In this document: piece by piece, positions 60,785-64,000 of the stretch
How positions within the stretch are numbered: position 1 is the stretch's first letter
Layout: every line of letters starts with the position of its first letter
Origin: Elizabethkingia occulta
Lineage (GTDB): Bacteria > Bacteroidota > Bacteroidia > Flavobacteriales > Weeksellaceae
Direction: 5' to 3'
DNA length: 64,000 nucleotides
Assembly (NCBI RefSeq): GCF_002023715.1
Contig: NZ_MAHX01000007.1
Coordinates: forward strand, 203,176 to 267,175
The notes under the pieces: model-generated
Database searches by the model: none
What the model saw: the letters and a program-made list of their open reading frames with translations, nothing else
Told to the model about the DNA's origin: nothing
Translations under genes and position numbers: made by a program

Positions 60785-63130
60785 ATGAAAATTAGATTCA
60801 GTATATTATTTTTCTTTTTAATAAGCATTTTATATTTCGCCCAAAGTATTTCCGGAAAGATTATAGGAGAAAATGGTGAAGCTATTTCTTATGTCGAAAT
60901 AATAGTGAAAAGAGATAGTATAAAGAAAGCTACTATAAGTGACGAAAAAGGAAGCTTTAGTCTAAAGGTTCCGGAAAGAGGAAACTACATTTTAGAAATA
61001 TTGGATAATGGTATTAAGGTTTTTACCAATAACTTTTATATTAACGGAGATACTATAGAAAGTATTCGATTAACCAAATATAATGACAGGATTATACAAG
61101 AAGTTGTTGTAAACAAGAAAGTTGTGCAACAGATCGGAGATAAAACTTATTTTAATGTGGAGAATAGTGTTCTGTCTAAAGGAAATAATGGATTGGATAT
61201 ACTCCAAAAAAGTCCTAAACTAAGTATAAATTCAGAAGGCATAGTATTGTTGAAAAATAGAGCTGCGACAATACTAGTGAATGGCAGAAAGATAAATTTA
61301 AGCGGGAATGATCTCAATAATTATCTTTCCGGACTAAGTTCGGAAGATATTAAAAAAATCGAAATTCAAGATGTGGGTTCTGTGGATCAAGATGCATCTA
61401 ACACAGGTGGAGTTATAAATATTATTTTAAAGAATAATCCTAAAGGTTTTCGTTCAATTAATAAAATGTCTTACGCTTTTCGAAAGGAAAATGCAACTCA
61501 GTATAATAGTGGGTTAAATTTGAATTATGGAAATGAAAAATGGAATTTATATTCTGATGTCTCTTATAATGAAAATCAAAATTATGGTTGGTCAACAGGA
61601 ATATTCAATTATAATAATGGTCAAAAAAATATCAATAATGGAGACTTGAAATTTTCTAATAATAATTTGGGACTTCGTTTAGGTAGTGTTTTTTACCCTA
61701 ATAATAAAAGCTCATTTGGTATTGAGGGTTATTATAATAAAAATAAGACTGTTTTGGATGGAATTCAAAATCTGGAGATTTATAATGGAAATAATCAGAC
61801 TGTGAATAGTAAAGGTTCTTCTTTGTTTAAAACACCTTCGGATTTATGGTATATAACCATGAATTATGCTCTTAAAGTTGATAGCTTAGGGAGTAGTCTG
61901 AAATTTATCGGAGATATCGGAAAAAATAATACCCAACCTTTTAATGATGTATACTCAGAATATCCCTCAAATTCTACTTTGAATAATCATTATCTCTATA
62001 AAACCAATTCTGTTTCAAGTTATTATACCGGTCAATTTGATTGGGATCAGAAATTTAGAAATAAATGGGACTTGAATACCGGTGTCAAATTTGGAAGTAT
62101 AAGAAGAGATAATTTGCTGAAGGTTGATTATCTGGAAAGTGGCTTTTGGAAAGAAGACCTCAATCAAAAACAGGATTTTAATAATCTAGAAAATATCCTG
62201 GCAGGTTATGCTTCAATAAGCAAGACATTTGGAAAACATTTTATAAAAGCTGGACTCCGTATAGAGAATACTAATATAAAAGGATATAATAATCTTAATA
62301 ACGAAGAATTAAAACAAAATTATACGAAACTTTTTCCAAGTCTATATTATAAGTATGATTTAAAAAATGAAAAAAGCCTTTCTTTTAGCTATAAAAGGAG
62401 TATTACAAGACCTTCATTTAGAGATTTAAATCCTTTTGTCATTAAGCAGAATGATTTTCTATATATGATTGGTAATCCTAATTTGCAACCATTATATCTG
62501 GATGATATAGAAATTGGTTACAATATGAAAAAGCATTCTTTTTCTGCGTATGGTAGAAAAACAATTAACACAATATTAGGAGTATACTTTACAGATAAGG
62601 ATTTGATCAATTTCTATCAGCCACAAAATTTTGGACAATACTATGAAACCGGTATAGACCATTCCTACAACGGAAATATAACAAAGTGGCTTACTACTAA
62701 TATTTCCAGTGGGGTTTACTATAATTCATTTAAAGCAAATGATAGTGGTAAGAAGAATAGTGGAGCTTCATTTTATAATAATATATATGCCCAGATAAAA
62801 TATTCTAAAACACTTCTGCTAGAGCTTTCAAGTAATTATTATCACCAATATCAATACAAAAATGTTACCGGAGCAAATAGATACAGAATGGATATATCCA
62901 TAAGAAAAACTTTGATGAATGGAAACCTATTAGCCCTTTTTAAAGTAGTGGATTTGTTTAATACTGAAAGAGATAAAAATATTTCCCATTATAAAGATTT
63001 TAATTTTGATTTTTATCAAAAGTGGCAAACAAGAGGTTTTCTTATATCTGTTCAATATACGCTAGATAATAAAAATAAAATTAAAGCTGGTTCAGTAAAA
63101 TCAGATAATGATACTAGAGGGAGATTATAA
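60785..63130 (+). CDS. TonB-dependent receptor-like outer-membrane barrel (OMP_b-brl_3)
   Basis: A 781-residue outer-membrane protein. Signal peptide at about 1-19 (ILFFFLISILYFAQ), CarboxypepD_reg-like domain at about 20-95 (SGKIIGENGEAISYVEIIV, SDEKGSFSLKVPERGNY), a plug-like domain with VNKKVVQQIGDKTYFNV, ILQKSPKLSINSEG and DVGSVDQDASNTGGVINIIL near 110-215, and a barrel in which SLSFSYKRSITRPSFRDLNPF near 545 is typical of the OMP_b-brl_3 family. The codons are more AT-rich than those of the genes on the left. It lies 121 bases upstream of the GG-leader peptide gene; such barrels in that setting may export or import the peptide, which is an inference. Confidence 0.88.
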   Translation: MKIRFSILFFFLISILYFAQSISGKIIGENGEAISYVEIIVKRDSIKKATISDEKGSFSLKVPERGNYILEILDNGIKVFTNNFYINGDTIESIRLTKYNDRIIQEVVVNKKVVQQIGDKTYFNVENSVLSKGNNGLDILQKSPKLSINSEGIVLLKNRAATILVNGRKINLSGNDLNNYLSGLSSEDIKKIEIQDVGSVDQDASNTGGVINIILKNNPKGFRSINKMSYAFRKENATQYNSGLNLNYGNEKWNLYSDVSYNENQNYGWSTGIFNYNNGQKNINNGDLKFSNNNLGLRLGSVFYPNNKSSFGIEGYYNKNKTVLDGIQNLEIYNGNNQTVNSKGSSLFKTPSDLWYITMNYALKVDSLGSSLKFIGDIGKNNTQPFNDVYSEYPSNSTLNNHYLYKTNSVSSYYTGQFDWDQKFRNKWDLNTGVKFGSIRRDNLLKVDYLESGFWKEDLNQKQDFNNLENILAGYASISKTFGKHFIKAGLRIENTNIKGYNNLNNEELKQNYTKLFPSLYYKYDLKNEKSLSFSYKRSITRPSFRDLNPFVIKQNDFLYMIGNPNLQPLYLDDIEIGYNMKKHSFSAYGRKTINTILGVYFTDKDLINFYQPQNFGQYYETGIDHSYNGNITKWLTTNISSGVYYNSFKANDSGKKNSGASFYNNIYAQIKYSKTLLLELSSNYYHQYQYKNVTGANRYRMDISIRKTLMNGNLLALFKVVDLFNTERDKNISHYKDFNFDFYQKWQTRGFLISVQYTLDNKNKIKAGSVKSDNDTRGRL

Positions 63131-63251
63131 AAAATCAGAATTATTTTTTCATTTAAGATACTCGATAGGTGCACATATTAAGTACTGAATGTTTAAATAT
63201 AGCTTTTATTAAAGCAAATGTTAATTTTTTAATTTTCTAAATCAAATTACA

Positions 63252-63446
63252 ATGGAAACTAAAAATCAAAAATTCCAGGAGTTGGTTAAAAAAATGGAAA
63301 CTCTAAAGGAAACGGAAAAAGGACAATTAAGAGGAGGGTTTATGGCCATCTCCCTAAGCTACGAGTTGGCAAATAATGTACGGCTTGATAACAGTAATTC
63401 GAATAATGCATCGGGTTGTTCGTGTTCTTGTACAACTCAGCAATAA
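63252..63446 (+). CDS. Probable RiPP precursor peptide with GG leader and CxCxC core
   Basis: A 64-residue peptide. Residues 1-29 form a charged, helical leader (KKMETLKETEKGQLRGG) ending in Gly28-Gly29, the double-glycine cleavage site of Bacteroidota 'natural product precursor' peptides. The 35-residue core has Asn/Ser-rich sequence and ends GCSCSCTTQQ, with C56, C58 and C60 as the only Cys, good acceptors for thioether or other cross-links. It lies between a barrel gene and an ORF resembling the start of a radical-SAM peptide maturase, the usual RiPP context. The core sequence is not one I recognise. The exact family and modification are inferred. Confidence 0.7.
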   Translation: METKNQKFQELVKKMETLKETEKGQLRGGFMAISLSYELANNVRLDNSNSNNASGCSCSCTTQQ

Positions 63447-63453
63447 CAATGAA

Positions 63454-63482
63454 AAAGCATCTGGTTTGAGACCAGATGCTTT
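63454..63482. terminator. Stem-loop between precursor and maturase genes
   Basis: A perfect 12-bp stem (AAAGCATCTGGT at 63454-63465 and its complement at 63471-63482) with a 5-base loop. On the plus strand only TTTAATA follows, so it is a weak terminator or RNA-stabilising hairpin for the precursor message; on the minus strand five T follow, so it can stop transcription coming from the IS element. Confidence 0.7.
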
Positions 63483-63499
63483 AATAAAAAAATAAAAAT

Positions 63500-63772
63500 A
63501 TGGAATTAGTTTATAGCAAATACAACACGATTCTAATTTATAAAGAGTACTATTTATTATTTAATACTCTTAGAAAAGAACTATTAGTATTAGATGATTT
63601 TCTAAAAGAATTAATTGAATCAGTACAACATTATAATAATAGTGAAGAATTACATAAGATTCATTCTGAATTTTATGAGATATTAGAAAATAAAAAATTC
63701 TTAGTTTCAAAAGCAGAGAATGAACTAGAAACAGCAGAAAGCTATATTAATAGTGTAAATAGTGATACGTCA
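63500..63772 (+). pseudogene. N-terminal fragment of a probable radical-SAM peptide maturase, cut by IS3
   Basis: The ORF starting at 63500 reads LVYSKYNTILIYKEYYLLFNTLRKELLVLDD, then an acidic helical stretch and EILENKKFLVSKAENELETAESYINSVNS. This is the pattern of the N-terminal precursor-binding region of rSAM/SPASM maturases ('YN...NT...L...GFLV...DE'), just before their CxxxCxxC site. After codon 91 (63772) the sequence is that of an insertion element and the frame stops 33 bases later. Whether the rest of the gene exists beyond the element cannot be seen. It could instead be another peptide-related protein, but size and place favour a broken maturase. Confidence 0.55.
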
Positions 63773-64000
63773 TGTAAGTACCCCATATTTCAGACAGCTA
63801 TTAATTGAGTCTTTTTCTTTTCAGTAGCCAATATTTTATACTCAACAGGTGTAAGATTACCAAGTGATTCATGTGGCCTTTTGTGATTATATTCTTCCAT
63901 CCAGTCTTGTGTTAGTTCTCTTACCTGGTCAAGATCAAAGAACAGGTAAGCATCCAATACGGCTTCCCGATAAAGGCGTTTAAAACGTTCTATGTACCCG
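63773..64000 (-). mobile_element. IS3-family insertion sequence, one end (partial)
   Basis: From the TGTAAGTACCCC at 63773 to the window end the DNA belongs to an insertion element carrying the 3' part of an OrfB transposase on the minus strand. TG at the tip and the AT-rich, C-rich first bases fit an IS3-type terminal repeat. The other end and the target duplication lie outside. Confidence 0.75.
63790..64000 (-). CDS. IS3-family transposase OrfB, C-terminal part (partial)
   Basis: Read on the minus strand from 63999 to the TGA at 63792-63790 the frame gives 69 residues: [20 protein letters not shown], then [35 protein letters not shown] and a Lys-rich end. This is the end of the rve integrase domain of IS3-family OrfB; the Glu in YREAVLDAY is the third catalytic acid of the DDE triad. 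The remainder and OrfA lie beyond the window. It is inserted opposite to the peptide-operon direction. Confidence 0.9.
   Translation of the reverse strand, partial: GYIERFKRLYREAVLDAYLFFDLDQVRELTQDWMEEYNHKRPHESLGNLTPVEYKILATEKKKTQLIAV

Overview
The window comes from a low-GC (by eye roughly 35-37 percent) member of the Bacteroidota, most likely a Weeksellaceae flavobacterium such as Elizabethkingia or Chryseobacterium; genus is an inference from gene content, not a measurement. Signs are a SusC/SusD pair, TAnnTTTG-type -7 promoter boxes, almost no Shine-Dalgarno sequences, GTTAGAA-type intergenic repeats, a 'natural product' peptide with a GG leader, and FabV as enoyl reductase.

Layout. 1-9.1 kb: the end of prpB, then prpC, prpD, a terminator, and mmsA, acyl-CoA dehydrogenase, 3-hydroxyisobutyryl-CoA hydrolase, mmsB and enoyl-CoA hydratase. 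Together they encode every step from isobutyryl-CoA (valine) to propionyl-CoA and on to pyruvate plus succinate, except the aconitase-type rehydration. queH rides at the end. 9.2-19.2 kb is an accessory stretch: a Cys-rich lipoprotein, a GT32 glycosyltransferase, a secreted lipoprotein barnase with no barstar, a degenerate GIY-YIG protein, a small beta-barrel, acetyltransferases, an AraC-led four-gene minus-strand group with a decayed second copy of the AraC gene start beside it, a palindromic MITE-like repeat and tRNA-Arg(CCU). 19.3-25.3 kb: a SusC/SusD/calcineurin-like phosphoesterase operon.

26.1-49.8 kb is the most striking region. An NtrY/NtrC-like two-component system faces a membrane fusion protein, a HExxH metallopeptidase-like protein, a GIN-domain lipoprotein, one LolD/MacB-type ATPase, six consecutive paralogous ~805-residue FtsX/MacB-type permeases, and one TolC-type outer-membrane channel. 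The permeases are separated by ~90-120 bp spacers that carry the same repeat, and at least one 3' end shows near-identity consistent with recent duplication or gene conversion. A dyad and a possible sigma-54 promoter in the divergent gap suggest that the response regulator drives the whole operon.

49.9-56.6 kb: fabV, then a haem-uptake cluster (HmuT-U-V, a methyltransferase, HmuS, and a ChaN-like protein). 56.8-60.4 kb: a UDP-sugar dehydrogenase divergent from a hyaluronan-synthase-like GT2 enzyme, probably for an acidic exopolysaccharide. 60.8-64 kb: an AT-rich probable RiPP locus made of an outer-membrane barrel, a 64-residue GG-leader peptide ending in a Cys-x-Cys-x-Cys core, and the N-terminal fragment of what looks like a radical-SAM maturase cut off by an IS3-family insertion whose transposase runs off the window.
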